Positions 11,821 through 23,811 of a stretch of 64,000 nt of DNA are shown piece after piece (the stretch's first letter is position 1; every line of letters begins with the position of its first letter). This DNA comes from Chrysomallon squamiferum (Eukaryota > Mollusca > Gastropoda > Neomphalida > Peltospiridae), in NCBI GenBank assembly GCA_012295275.1, contig CM022677.1:11833139-11897138 (forward strand), read 5' to 3'. Made by a program: the position numbers and the translations under genes. Below the pieces are notes generated by a model that was given only the letters and a program-made list of their open reading frames with translations, was not told the origin of the DNA and did no database searches.

Positions 11821-12663
11821 ATGTTGACCTCGGATTTCCAGATATTCTCACCCACTTAGAGATAATAGCCACAGTTTACTTTGATCAGTCTGATTTCAGA
11901 TTTACAACTATTCTCCAAAATAATGGTTATACTACTTCAATACATACATACATACATACATACATACATACACACATACATACATACTTACATACATAAA
12001 TACATGCATACACAAATACACACATACATACAAATATATATTTATACAGACCTACGTAAACCACTAGTTACTCACTACATAAAATCACGTGTCTAAGGAA
12101 TAAAGAAAAAAAATGGGGTTTCAAACTTTAATATCAGTTAATTCCTGATAGAGCAATGTTAACATTTACAACATGGTAACTCTGGCAACCTGATCAGATT
12201 CACAAAACAAATCATAATAAAAATTCTATATTTGCAAAAACTAAGCAAATCAAACCAATATAAAACAACTGATGGTTAGATAAAACAAAAATATTCAACA
12301 AACATCTAATCAAAAACATAATACATGTATTAATATACAGTTCATTACAATGAAATCTGAGAATAAGTCAATTACATGCATTTAGATATTAATATCAACT
12401 GTTAAAGTTCATTCACTCATAAATGATTTCAGTTCCATTCAATCCGAAACTGTTAAAAGATTATTTTAACACAAAGGTTCTGTTGTATTTTGTAAAAAAA
12501 CATGAAGCTCTAGCTAACACCAGATTAATAGGTCTGATCTGAGGTTTATCTATTTCTGGCACTTGGTCAACTCATATCATACTTAGGAGTAATTTCTCTT
12601 CGTGTTTCCCGCCTTTTCTAAGCCAGATGGAATGAACAGAAGTGGCGTCGTCTTGTATTTGGC
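11821..12663 (-). pseudogene. Truncated TNF-ligand relic
   Basis: 11821-12560 matches the 3' flank of the TNF gene copies (14579-15070 and 59108-59580), including the (CATA)n tract. 12588-12663 then matches part of their last exon on the minus strand, reading SQIQDDATSVHSIWLRKGG before losing frame. The last third of that exon, with the stop codon, is missing. The sequence then runs into (AAT)n at 12700-12762. It is more diverged than the other two copies from each other, so it is an older duplicate. It encodes part of the TNF homology domain only and cannot be functional as it stands. Confidence 0.75.
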
Positions 12664-12699
12664 TCCCAGTTACGAAGCCACAGAAAAGTAAGAACAGTG

Positions 12700-12701
12700 A
12701 C

Positions 12702-12762
<61 letters not shown>
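12700..12762. repeat. (AAT)n microsatellite
   Basis: About 21 AAT units, placed directly where the TNF relic breaks off. Confidence 0.97.
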
Positions 12763-12763
<1 letters not shown>

Positions 12764-12820
12764 CACTTCGTACATATAGAACAAAAGGCAAAGATAATAT
12801 GAGTTCATTTCTATTTTTAG

Positions 12821-12966
12821 CTAACAACTGCAAAGTGACGGTGTGTGAGAATGACGTCTCCAGATCGTGTCATTCCTGCAGCAGACAAGTTATGGATTAC
12901 GCTCTCACGTGCGCCATGCAGGAAGAGCTGTATCATCTTCGAGGTCTTGCTACTACTGATATATAA
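12821..12966 (+). CDS. Candidate cysteine-rich terminal exon, unknown family
   Basis: A strong acceptor (TTCTATTTTTAG) ends at 12820 and is followed by 47 codons and TAA at 12964-12966. The peptide has CKVTVC, SCHSC and TC, then an acidic-hydrophobic tail (MQEELYHLRGL). GC content is higher than the flanks, as expected of coding DNA. The exon starts in a phase needing one base from an upstream exon, which I cannot find; (AAT)n lies just upstream. It could be the tail of a secreted cysteine-rich peptide or a relic. Confidence 0.35.
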
Positions 12967-13184
12967 CACTATTTTACTGTCCAAGAAAGCCGTACTTTAA
13001 TGTTTGATTCAGAGAGCTGGATCAAGAATAAGCAGTGCATATCTTTTTGTAACAACGTTTAATACATGTTTGGTTTTCTTTAGTTTTTTTAATTATTTTT
13101 ATTATTTTTTTACTTTCTGCATGTTCGTTCGTACTGATTTCATAAATCTGTAATCCCATTTATAATTCTTGTTTTTAAAAATTC

Positions 13185-13189
<5 letters not shown>

Positions 13190-13226
<37 letters not shown>

Positions 13227-13340
13227 TTACATTTATTTATTAATTTATTTATTTTCGTACTAAAGAGTTATGTATTAAATTTATTAATCATAAGTAATGC
13301 GTATTTTTCTTCTGTTATTATTATTATTATTATTATTTTT
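13190..13340. repeat. (ATT)n microsatellites
   Basis: Two ATT runs (about 13190-13225 and 13315-13337), followed by GTAT and GATA runs to about 13460. Confidence 0.9.
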
Positions 13341-13629
13341 TTGTTTGGACCAGTTATATATCTGTATGTATGTATGTATGTACGTATGTACGTATGTATG
13401 TATGTGTATATATATATATATATATGGATAGATGGACAGATAGATAGATAGATAGATCATTTGCTAATATATTTTATTTATTTGTTAAATTCAATTAAAT
13501 TTAGTTAATTAATTAATTAATTTTATTTATGTATTTGTTTGTTTGTTTATTTATTTATTTATTTTTGCGTATTAGTAATCCTATTTGCTTGTTTACGTTT
13601 GGCAGTAAGTCTTGACCCATTTTTTTGCG

Positions 13630-13925
13630 CCAATTCATTGAAACTGCGAACTGTGATTGTTCCTTTGATGTTTTCTGACGACTCTAATAATAGAGTAATA
13701 TGGCGATTTACACAGCAACGGGCACATGCGCAGTGGAATTGAAATACCTCTATTGGCTTTTTCAGTTCATTGAATCTGCGAACTGTGATTATTCCTCTGC
13801 TTTTTCCTTGCGACTGTTTCCTGACTACGAGAAAGTCGTATAAAGCAAATAATTATTATTACTTTTTTTGTTGTTCTTCTGCTGGGGATTTCCTGTGCTA
13901 CTAATAATAGAATAAAATGGCGGAT
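13630..13925. repeat. Diverged tandem duplication of about 135 bp
   Basis: TTCATTGAA-CTGCGAACTGTG and the following TTCCT...AATAATAGA-TAA-ATGGCG words occur twice in the same order, at about 13635-13705 and 13766-13925. The second copy contains a GGGGATTTCC decamer. Confidence 0.55.
13884..13893. promoter_or_regulatory. NF-kappaB-type decamer GGGGATTTCC
   Basis: A perfect match to the GGGRNWYYCC consensus. It lies about 1.3 kb past the 3' end of TNF copy 1 on its strand. In AT-rich DNA such a GC-bounded decamer is rare but could occur by chance. Confidence 0.3.
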
Positions 13926-14019
13926 CATTGTCGATTTAGTAGGACACCGGGAAACTTCAACGTGGGAATGATATCAAATGAAAACAGATAATTAAAAAAT
14001 CATAATACATTAATAAACA

Positions 14020-14050
<31 letters not shown>

Positions 14051-15117
14051 CTGCATTTCTTCGAAAACAATAATAAGAAATCAGTCGGGGTTTACCCACC
14101 CAGCTAAAAATAGATTAATGAGATTTGCTGTGGTTCAAGTGTCAAATGTTTGATATCTTATCAGTCTCTCTCATATACATATGTTGTTTTTGGTACATAT
14201 GTATATATGTATCTATGTTTGTGTGTGTGTGTGTGTGTGTGTATGTGTTATCATCTGTGATGTTTTATCAACAGTTTACATGCTGTTTTCATATGGCAAG
14301 CAGTTAAGAATCTATAAACATCAACAATGCTACCGGTCCACTATCATCTGATCTAATACTAGCTATTTACAAACAGTTTTAAACCACAAACTTCCCCTCA
14401 CTACATAAGTGAACATATGGCGGACATTAAATATGTTTATCCCTGAAGGTAAAATAGCTACGTCAGTAAGTATTTGAATATACAAGTATATCAAATAACA
14501 TACTGCTTAGCAGGACGTTCACGTCACAAACAGTTGATAACGTCACCACTGTGTTATCTCTGCTTGCAATTACTCATAGTGTTGACCTCAGATACCCCGA
14601 TATTGTATCTACAGTTTACTTTTATCAGTCTGATCTCAGATTAACAACTATTCTCCAAAATAATGGTTATACTACTTCAATATATACATAAATACATACA
14701 TACGTACATCACACACACACGCACCCATACATACATGCATGCATACACAAATACATACCCACACATACATACATACACACAAATATATATATATAGACGA
14801 AAGTAATCCACTTGTTACTACATAAACTCACGTGTCTAAGGAATAAAGAAACAAAACGAGGTTTCAAATTAAAGGGTTTTAATATTATTAGTTAATTTCT
14901 TAAATAGCAATGTTAACATTAACATATCAGTTCCATCCAAACCCAATGTGTTAAAAGTAATCTTTAACAAAAACAACTTCAGCTTGCGTTCTGTTGTATT
15001 TTGAAGAAGAACATGAACCTCCAGATAACACAAGTTTAACAAGTATAATTTGATGTGTATCTATTTCTGGTACTTAGACAACTGGCACTAATAATCTATC
15101 TGTAATCATTTGTATCA

Positions 15118-15123
15118 TTTATT
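15118..15123 (-). terminator. Polyadenylation signal AATAAA, TNF copy 1
   Basis: The minus strand reads AATAAA about 70 nt downstream of where the stop codon would be. It is conserved in copy 2 at 59632-59637. Confidence 0.45.
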
Positions 15124-15623
15124 TAAAAATAGAACTAATTACATTGTTATTACTACTAAATCACGACATCTCTACTTGTTAGTTATAGAAAATTACTGAA
15201 ATCAAAGTTCAATCAGTTCCTATGAAGTTTGTGTTTGTTGTTGTCCTTTTCAAATCAGATTTCTAATGTTCTGCAATTACGCAGTTCAATACTTGTCGTC
15301 TGCTTTTTCTAGTTCAAACAACGCTGTCGTCTGCTTTCAGTTCAAACAACGCGGGAGTAAAAGCCTTGTATCCCTGGTGATGGCAAAGCAACGTGAGAGT
15401 TGAAAAATTCGAGTAATTTCTCTTCGTGTTTCCCGCCATTTCTAAGCCAGATGGAATGAGCAGAAGTGGCGTCGTCTTGTATTTGGTCGTTCACGAAAAC
15501 AAGATGAGCATAAATAAAACACGTGCCAGGCGTTTTTACTTGAATGCGGCCATCTTTGTACATCATCCTCTTCCCAATGAACGCAGAGGCTTGCTTCCAA
15601 TGGAGAATATTCTGTCCTTCTTC

Positions 15624-15659
<36 letters not shown>

Positions 15660-15757
15660 AATAATAATTGTTTAGCAAACTCTGCCTTTCTCTCTATCTC
15701 TCATACACAGGTACACATCCACATTAAATGTAGAAACTCTAATAAAAAGACTGATAA

Positions 15758-15846
<89 letters not shown>
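15758..15846. repeat. (ATT)n microsatellite in TNF intron 2, copy 1
   Basis: About 30 ATT units between exons 2 and 3. The copy-2 run (60233-60302) is shorter and carries one GTT interruption. Confidence 0.97.
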
Positions 15847-15847
<1 letters not shown>

Positions 15848-15987
15848 ATTGTTATTATTATTATTTGACAATAAATAGTTAATATGGTAACATAATGAAC
15901 ACATCTGTTATTTAAAAATGATTTTTGATACTTAAACAATTCAATACTGTTTAACCTTTAACGAACTTTGACCTCACCTGACCTCAC

Positions 15988-16049
15988 CCAGTCAATTTCG
16001 CGTAGATATGCTGTGCGGTCATTCTCCCCATCAAAACGTGGGTCAGAAT
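15988..16049 (-). CDS. TNF copy 1, exon 2
   Basis: 62 nt between a TTTTTTTAG acceptor and GTGAGG donor. Entering in phase 0 from exon 1 it reads ILTHVLMGRMTAQHIYAKLTG. The final YAKLTG resembles the AHLTG-type first strand of TNF domains. It leaves two bases at its end. Confidence 0.6.
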
Positions 16050-16373
16050 CTAAAAAAAAGAATGACATACATATATATATATATATATTTCGACGTTAAT
16101 GTTTTTAATTATGCTACATTTAGCACAAGCTCAGTCTATATTGAAAATATCTCGGTCGATTCCGGTCAGTCGGAACACCTCGTCACATTCCGCTACGCTC
16201 ATATTTCAAAGAAATGTACGAAATGTTCCGAATATGTAACAAGGTGCGGAACCTACCCGAGTTGTAACGAATCCCGCCTCTACAAAAATTTCAGTATTAC
16301 TCAGCGGTTAGGACGAAGTCGGTATTGTTTAGTTATTCACTGCCCACTGCGCATAACGTCTAATTATAGAACC

Positions 16374-16383
16374 GGGGATTTCC
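16374..16383. promoter_or_regulatory. NF-kappaB-type decamer in TNF intron 1, copy 1
   Basis: GGGGATTTCC fits the kappaB consensus fully. It lies in a CpG-containing island (about 16090-16400) inside an otherwise AT-rich intron and is unchanged in copy 2. NF-kappaB control of TNF genes is established in vertebrates; here it is only inferred. Confidence 0.35.
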
Positions 16384-16480
16384 ACGTCGATTGTTAAATA
16401 ATTCGTCAATCCTCTGATGAAACAAAATATAATATATTAATGTTTATAGGATCACTGGATGGCAAAGTAATTCACCGTTC

Positions 16481-16734
16481 ATACGTTATTAACACGACCA
16501 GTCGGGCTAGTTAGAAACAGTTGTGATTAGACCGAACCAGTCGTTTACTAGACAAAGTCGTTCAGACGTGCCTTACCGTAGAAGCCTGAATATATAGTTT
16601 AACACATACCTGTGTGTTTTCTTGTGGTTTTTTTGTTATATCTCTATGTATATATATATATATGTTGTGCGTGCGTGTGTGTGTGTGTGTGTTTGTGTTT
16701 GTGTGTATTCGCGTATGAAGGAGTGACACAGTCA
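16481..16734. other. 254 bp present in copy 1, absent from copy 2
   Basis: In copy 2 the flanks join directly at CACCGTTCAGACAGAGG. The extra block contains (TA)n and (GT)n runs and shares a few bases of homology (TTCA/TCAGACA) at its ends. It has no terminal inverted repeats, so a deletion in copy 2 is as likely as an insertion. Confidence 0.8.
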
Positions 16735-17098
16735 GACAGAGGAACTGACAGGGGCAGATAGAGAAAAAGAAATAAGAGTTTTTGATTTTTCTAATTTTCT
16801 CCGAATTTGAGTGTGTGTGAATGTGTGTGTGTATGTGTGTATGTATGTATGTATATGTGTGTATGTGTATGTGTACGGGTCATAAATGTCACTTTTTAGT
16901 TTTAGATGTATTAAGAATATTATTGTATATTAAGAATGATTTACTACTCACTTTTGGCTCTCTCTTGCTGGTACTTTGTTTCTACAAACTGCGAATAAAT
17001 AGAAATGTACAAAAGAATCAACATTTTTATTTGATATGTAAGAACATACACATATACATACACACATCATGAACTACAGCAACAACAAGTATAACAAT

Positions 17099-17099
17099 C

Positions 17100-17152
<53 letters not shown>
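17099..17152. repeat. (AAT)n microsatellite next to TNF exon 1 donor, copy 1
   Basis: The trinucleotide run starts within a few bases of the exon 1 splice donor (intron reads GTTATTATT on the minus strand). Reading frames through it are artefacts. Confidence 0.95.
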
Positions 17153-17158
<6 letters not shown>

Positions 17159-17171
17159 TAATAATAATAAC

Positions 17172-17582
17172 CTTTGTTACGATGTCGATCAGGTTTCGCT
17201 CACGACCAGCACAGCACATATTTCCATCTTCTCGAACGTCGAAGTCGTAGATGTTGTCAGTTTTGTCATCGTCGGTGAGATAAACATCTTTGCACGGAAA
17301 GCAGACGTCGTCGTCCCATTGCACAACGGTTTGACGTTGTGGCTGCACCCGTGGTGTAGTGAAAGTTAGAGATATAACGATCACCAGAAAGATGTCGATG
17401 AAAAGAAAAAGGACAATGATCTCTGTCCAGAATTTGTTTTTCTCTTTTTCTGCATCTTTATCTTTGTCTAAATTTTCTTCTCCATTTGGTTTGATGAGTG
17501 GCTCGTCACTTCTGCTTGGATTACACCTTTTTCTCTGTTTCACTTCTTTGTTTTGTAACAAACTTTCGTTGTTACGATCCAT
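17172..17582 (-). CDS. TNF copy 1, exon 1 (cytoplasmic tail, membrane anchor, stalk)
   Basis: ATG at 17582, 137 codons, donor AAAG|GTTATT. Residues 1-54 are charged and cytosolic (KQRKRC, EKEKNKFW). Residues 55-74 are one hydrophobic signal-anchor (IIVLFLFIDIFLVIVISLTF), giving a type II topology. The stalk carries VCFPCKD and MCCAGRERN, a cysteine pattern seen before the TNF domain in mollusc ligands. The start is fixed by the ATG; the in-frame TTG upstream is not needed. Confidence 0.8.
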
Positions 17583-18535
17583 TTCTTTTTTATCTGAGAA
17601 AACTTGTATATCGCTCAAATACAAACAGCGAACTGGGAAATGTTTGTTTGCTGTTTCTTTTAAGATGGTTTTCGACTAATAAAATGATCAAACACGATGC
17701 ATCTTGAATCTGATTACATCGGCGCTTTGCCAATTACTTTTGAGTGAGAATCACTCCAGTCACAATGCTGTATAATTGAAAGGGTTTAATGTTTCGTGTT
17801 CACTGTAGGGATCAGTCCTTCAGGTCAGTTCTGTTCTTTATTATGGTAAATATATCTGTGAATGGCATTTTGCCAGTAATGCTACTCATCATGCGCTCTA
17901 CAGTTCATATTTCAAACTTATTATTTGGCCACACCTTAAACGCAATCTGATAATCCTTGTCTCTTAGAAAAAAACTCCGACCTGTGACTTAGGAACTGTT
18001 TTTATTTATCTGTGATACATTCTTCTTTGTAATGTAATCCTACAGGTCATTGCAAAGCCACTGTCTAAGTCAGAGTATACACCCTGTGATTTTGATTGTT
18101 TGGCAGTTATTTTGGATTCAGGTACTGAGTGAAATGGGTTCATCAGTCAGGAAGAGTTCGTTGTAGGAATTAGTGGTTCATTTCAATTCTTTATAATCGT
18201 TAGCTTTATAGCTTATTGATATGCAATACAAAAAATGCAACAAGTACAAAAGAGAAAAGAAGAATAAAAAAAATGAAATGAAATGTTAAACTCATTAGTT
18301 CATTCATTCATCGATTACTTGAGTTTTTTTGTTTACTTTAGTTTTTGGGTTGTTGTTGTTATTGTTGTTTTTGTTGTCGTCGTGGTAGTAGTAGTAGTAG
18401 TATAAACAATAAGTATCAAAAAGGATAATTCAACAGAGGTCCTTTCAGTTTTGACAGACTCTATTTATATATAATTAACTAATAAAAAGAACAACAATAG
18501 CAACAACACCAGTAACAACAACGACAACTCTGCCT

Positions 18536-18941
<406 letters not shown>

Positions 18942-19179
18942 CGATGATGAAACATTTGAAAGGCAAGTTTAGAGATAATAATTTTTTGGGTTTCATTCTT
19001 GAAACCCTGATTTTACGGTCGTAAATGATAAACAAAATATTTCATTTCAAACATCTTCTCTGGCTTCATATAATGAAAGGAAATTGCATGGTCATTGGGA
19101 GCCTGGTATATCTAAAAACAGAGAAAACGTAAGTTAGAAAATGATTATACACACACACATACTGATGGATACATATATC

Positions 19180-19266
<87 letters not shown>
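19180..19266. repeat. (GA)n microsatellite, copy 1
   Basis: A GA run following ATATCAGAGAGA, matched by 63313-63404 in copy 2. Confidence 0.95.
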
Positions 19267-19270
<4 letters not shown>

Positions 19271-19930
19271 ATTTATAACTTTTCAGTTTTAAACGCTCGT
19301 ATGTGCAAATCAGGGTCTCTGTGTGTTATCTATATATGAGTGTATGTGAAGAGGAATGCCTGTCTATCTGTCTGTTTATCTAATTTGTAACATGAAAATA
19401 GATATGTATACATGTTACTTGTCAAAGTTTAATGTCTCCTACAAAGCTATTCTCACGCCTTTCAATTTGTGAAAAAAACGTTGCTCTTCGCGCGAAAAAG
19501 AAATTTCTATTAAAAATTACAAACAGAACTAAAAAGTTTGAGACTCAAAAATATTTTGGAAAAATAATTGGATGACTTTTATTAGGAAAACTTTATATGA
19601 ATTGGGATTGGGATATATATCGATACATTAATGAAAATATAAAAAAAATGTTTGTGCATAATTAAGCAAATAATATATGACGAAGCAACGCAGAATGTTA
19701 CAATTCAGTTAAATACATCTGTGAAATGTCATAATTTCTATAAATACATCACAGATGGTGTAACATTTCAGTTTCATTTAGTTAAATCTGTACCAATGAT
19801 TTATAAAAGATACTGAACTAAAGTGAGGCTATCTACGCATCAGCTGACAAATGAGACCGGGAGATACAGGAATAGTGAGAGAGCAGAATGAATATGTATG
19901 TTATGTAACAGTGGTGAAATTGAAGATGAG

Positions 19931-19965
19931 GTTATTATTATTATTATTATTATTATTAGCATTAC

Positions 19966-20040
<75 letters not shown>
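19931..20040. repeat. (ATT)n microsatellite
   Basis: Interrupted ATT runs just past the known limit of the segmental duplication. Confidence 0.95.
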
Positions 20041-20041
<1 letters not shown>

Positions 20042-20236
20042 ACATTGCAAAACATTTTCTGTTCTCAGATATAAAAGATGCTCTTTGACCCCATCTTTCA
20101 TTCATACGCACACAAAACAATAGTTAATCACTGATATATCAAAAACGGGACTACACACTAAACTGGATAAGTAACTTAAGATCTATAAACACGTGTTTCA
20201 AAAGCGGGTGTCAGAGATCATGTTTCTTCTTTTCTT

Positions 20237-20237
<1 letters not shown>

Positions 20238-20311
<74 letters not shown>
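20238..20311. repeat. (CT)n microsatellite
   Basis: About 37 CT units directly before a partial copy of the TNF 3' flank. Confidence 0.95.
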
Positions 20312-20315
<4 letters not shown>

Positions 20316-20553
20316 GGGGAACATTAAATATGTTTTTCTCTGAAGGTAAAATAGTACACCACAGCAAGTATCTGAATATGCAAGTGTCTCAAATAGCATT
20401 CTGCTTAGCAGGACGTTGAGGTGACAGTCAGTTGATAACGTCACTACTGTGTTACCTCTGCTTGCAACTACTTATAGTGCTGACCTCAGATACCCCGATA
20501 TTCACACTCAGTGTTTTAGATTAATTTGTTCAGTCTGATCCCAGACTAACAAC

Positions 20554-20560
<7 letters not shown>
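20312..20560. repeat. Diverged copy of the TNF 3'-flank sequence
   Basis: Matches 14415-14650 in order (ATTAAATATGTTT, CTGAAGGTAAAATAG, CTGCTTAGCAGGACGTT, GTTGATAACGTCAC, TGACCTCAGATACCCCGATA). It carries no TNF coding sequence. It ends at another (ATT)n run (20551-20602). Confidence 0.7.
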
Positions 20561-20603
<43 letters not shown>

Positions 20604-20604
<1 letters not shown>

Positions 20605-21260
20605 GCCACTATAAAATAAAAGGTCACATCCAGATTAAAGTGATATTTGATTAACAACATAACAAATTACACTAAAAAGCTCTGAATGATGCTGAAAACT
20701 GAGCTGTTACTTTATAAGAATCCATTCATTTTTGTTGATAAGTTGATAATAAATGATTAATTAAGGTATAATATTTATGTTGTCAACATGAGCGCAGTTT
20801 TCACAGGTAATTTGAAACTGAACGGCGACATTTACTGTTGTTAACAGTATTAAGATTATTCTTCAAAAGCCGATAATATTCCTTTAGTTGTTACCAAGAT
20901 TATACTGACAATTTTATATATATTATCAGCATTTGTTATGATGCAAAACACAGGTAAATCTTAATAAAATCTCGATGTAAACAGCGGTACTTTTACTAAG
21001 ATGGAACGTAATTTCCGTCTCAGTCTCAATTTATTCGTATACGCTGCAAAGCTGGTAGTAAATAAACATGTAAATTCCGTCCAGTAGTCTCAAATTATCT
21101 TGAGAAATCTACGCTCCCCCAAATTAAATATGTTGTAAATATACTGTCAATATCTCATTGATTAAACTTGCATTACGCCGTATAAATAAAGAAAATAACA
21201 CGTTATTTTATAATCACGTATCATTTTTATTCGTATAAACTTTGCCAGGTATTAGATAAT
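20604..21260. repeat. Diverged copy of 7740-8720
   Basis: Shared words in order include AAAATAAAAGGTCA-ATCCAGATTAA, TTGATTAACAACA, GTGCTGAAAACTGAG-like, TTTGTTATGATGCAAAACA and AATAACACGTTATTTT. It is non-coding and points to repeated local duplication of this block. Confidence 0.65.
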
Positions 21261-21261
21261 T

Positions 21262-21298
<37 letters not shown>

Positions 21299-22443
21299 AA
21301 CAATTAAAAAAAGAAGCATTAAACTTATCCAGCAGCGCAGTTTATAAAGCAAAGTGTAGAATCAGGGTAAATAATATATTTATATTCATTTCAAAATGTT
21401 CACCTTTTCCTGTATTTCTTATTTAACATTATCTTCGCCTCGGAAACTTGTTTTCTAGGTAGACTGCAAAACTGATGACGTAATCGAGACCTCACGTGAC
21501 ACTTTGCGTCTGCTACAAATAATATCGAATGATAATTTTAAATAAGAAATATTTACTGGTTGACAATACTATACAAAACAAAGCAGATATCAGACGATGA
21601 AACCTACAGAACCCTCAGTGATAGATCTAGGATCCTGTAAAATGTACATTAGTTTTTATTTTCATAAATAATAGAAAATAATTTATTATTATTATTAAAT
21701 TTTAATTAGTTTGATTTCAGTTGTCATCATAAAGAATTATCAATATTTTTGTGAAAGTTTCTAAAACTAAAACAGTTTTACAATCAACATTGCAAAAGTA
21801 ATTTTAAATAATTACGACATTGAAACAATAAGTTTTATAGGAGATACACAGATAGTATATAAACTGTTAGGGAGATGTACATAAATAAATTGTTAAAGCT
21901 GCATAGAATGTATGAATTTGTAGATAACAGATGAACAGATGTGGGTATATGCGTGTGTGTGTGTGCAGATGGAAATTTATATTTTGTATGTGTTTTCAGA
22001 GGGCATGGTAGGAGAAACAGATGCAGACATAGACAGACAGACAGATGTGAATGTGAAAGGATGAGTTGGTACATACATGTTATCTGTGAGAAAAAGTTAA
22101 TGTGTTTGTTGTCAAATAACTTCTGCATGTGAAAAACAGTGTCCTTGTTCATGTATAAATAAATACAAGCTCCAAATGTTTTGATTGTTGTTGTCTTTTC
22201 ATAAAAACTCATAAAAATGATATAAAAATAGAAAAAAATAACAAAATTATTAATTGGATTATTTTAATGATTATTATTATATTTTTGTCTTGATTTTATA
22301 TTAATGTTATTAAAATTAAAAGATGTTTGGAAATAGCTGAAATTAATCAGATTATAAAAAGTTTTAACACTGTTAAACCCAAGTATTTTTAAAAACAGAT
22401 TTGCAGTAATTTTTATTTTAAAGAAAATGAAAATGAAATTATC

Positions 22444-22501
<58 letters not shown>

Positions 22502-23811
22502 TTTATAAAATTTTAAATTTAATATTCTTGATTACGGCTTCATTATGACAGTCTATGCTTTAAAACCAGTTAGAACAAATAATGTTTTTTATTAAAAATA
22601 TTTTTACTTCCGCCCATGTAGCATAACCTGGCTATATTTTATTGTTAAACAAAAACTTCAAACATTGCTTAATTATTTAATTTGCATAATAGTACAATCT
22701 TCTTAGAATAAATAAAGAAAAGTTGAATCTGAAAGCTGGAGACATATTTACTATAACTCTTAAAAGCAAAGACTGTAAGGGACTTTTTGACTTACTTTGT
22801 TTGTTGTCATGTGCATTTTACCAGATTGCCTTAAGTCTGAATTAGAATCCCTGCTACTGCTGTTTAAATAAACAAGTTTCTTTCTCCAGTTGACTGCTAA
22901 TGGTGTTTACCAATTACTCTTTAACAAAACATGAGGTGTTAGATTTTACACAAGCAAACCAGCTTTAATTTTCATTCAGCTTGGAAACATTAAATACCAA
23001 TTTTTTTAAAGAGATTAATATTATTTTCTTTTCTTGTATTTATTTATTTATTTTTTCCTAGATAACTGAGTTATAGAGAAAATACAGATTATGAAAAATT
23101 TAAGACATTTCCATTTGCACATTTTTGAACTAATATTTTGAATTTTTCCAAAATGTAAAAGGCAAATTATAAAATACTCAGAAAAATTTCATTTATGTAC
23201 ATTTTTTTTTTTTTTATTATTTTTTTTTTTTATTGTTTTAAAATTATTATTTCCTATTTTTAAAAATTCCTTATTGAAATAATTCTATTATTCTTTCTAA
23301 AATGGGAAAGGCAAATTATAAAAACTGGCAGAAATGTCTAAACAGAAATAACTGAATATTTAAGTTTTACTATCTAGCCAGGTTTTTAAGTAATTTCAAA
23401 TTGAAGATCATCATGTTTCTTCTAATTAAAAATAACAAAGTCATGGTTAATGCAAATCAAATTTTAATTTAGTTAACAGTTTTCATTAGAAATATATTAT
23501 TATTTTTTATATCAAAAAAATTCTAATTGACTCTAATTACATAATACTCAATTATATTTACACTGATTACCCCTGATTTAAATAAAATAAAGAAACAAAA
23601 ATGGATTTCTTTTCTTTTTTTTAAAAACATTCTAGATTTCTTTTTTCTTTTCTATTCTATAAAAAATTCTTATTACTACTAATTACACAATTTGTGAAAT
23701 ATGTATACAATGATTATCCCCAGCAAACCACTGCTTTTCCCTGAGATAAATAATATAAATAAAAACAGTTTTTCCTCTGTTTTTTTTTTAATTAAAAATT
23801 TATAATTACCG
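21261..23811. other. AT-rich intergenic sequence, no gene seen
   Basis: Contains an (AT)n run near 21264-21294, (GT)n near 21954-21966 and (AAT)n at 22446-22498. No splice-bounded coding frame stands out. Confidence 0.5.

Larger units (their letters stand above)
15193..17582 (-). pseudogene. TNF-superfamily ligand gene, copy 1, damaged last exon
   Basis: A type II membrane cytokine of the TNF family. Exon 1 (17172-17582, 137 codons) and exon 2 (15988-16049) are intact and nearly identical to copy 2. Exon 1 differs at two residues (36 and 40). The last exon (15193-15619) is intact for its first part, including GRIQVKTPG, YAHLVFVND and HSIWLRNGG. The final 150 bp or so then carry several 1-4 bp indels and a 27 bp internal duplication, replacing the end of the domain with an early stop. 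Either this allele or paralogue is dead, or the assembly is wrong there; the same tract is clean in copy 2. Confidence 0.75.

Noticed and set aside
15426-15848. Plus-strand frame ending in a long poly-leucine, and its twin at 59902-60306
   Set aside because: Antisense shadow of TNF exon 3 continued through an ATT run.
16008-16397. 129-codon plus-strand frame in TNF intron 1, partly shared by copy 2
   Set aside because: Copy 2 breaks it with small differences. No start context or splice sites; the composition reflects the CpG-rich block rather than a protein.
17359-17707. Plus-strand frames across TNF exon 1 (and 61555-61903)
   Set aside because: Antisense shadows of a well-supported minus-strand exon.
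22801-23780. Search for tRNA, snRNA or other structured RNA genes
   Set aside because: No A/B boxes or recognisable RNA folds were found here or elsewhere by eye.
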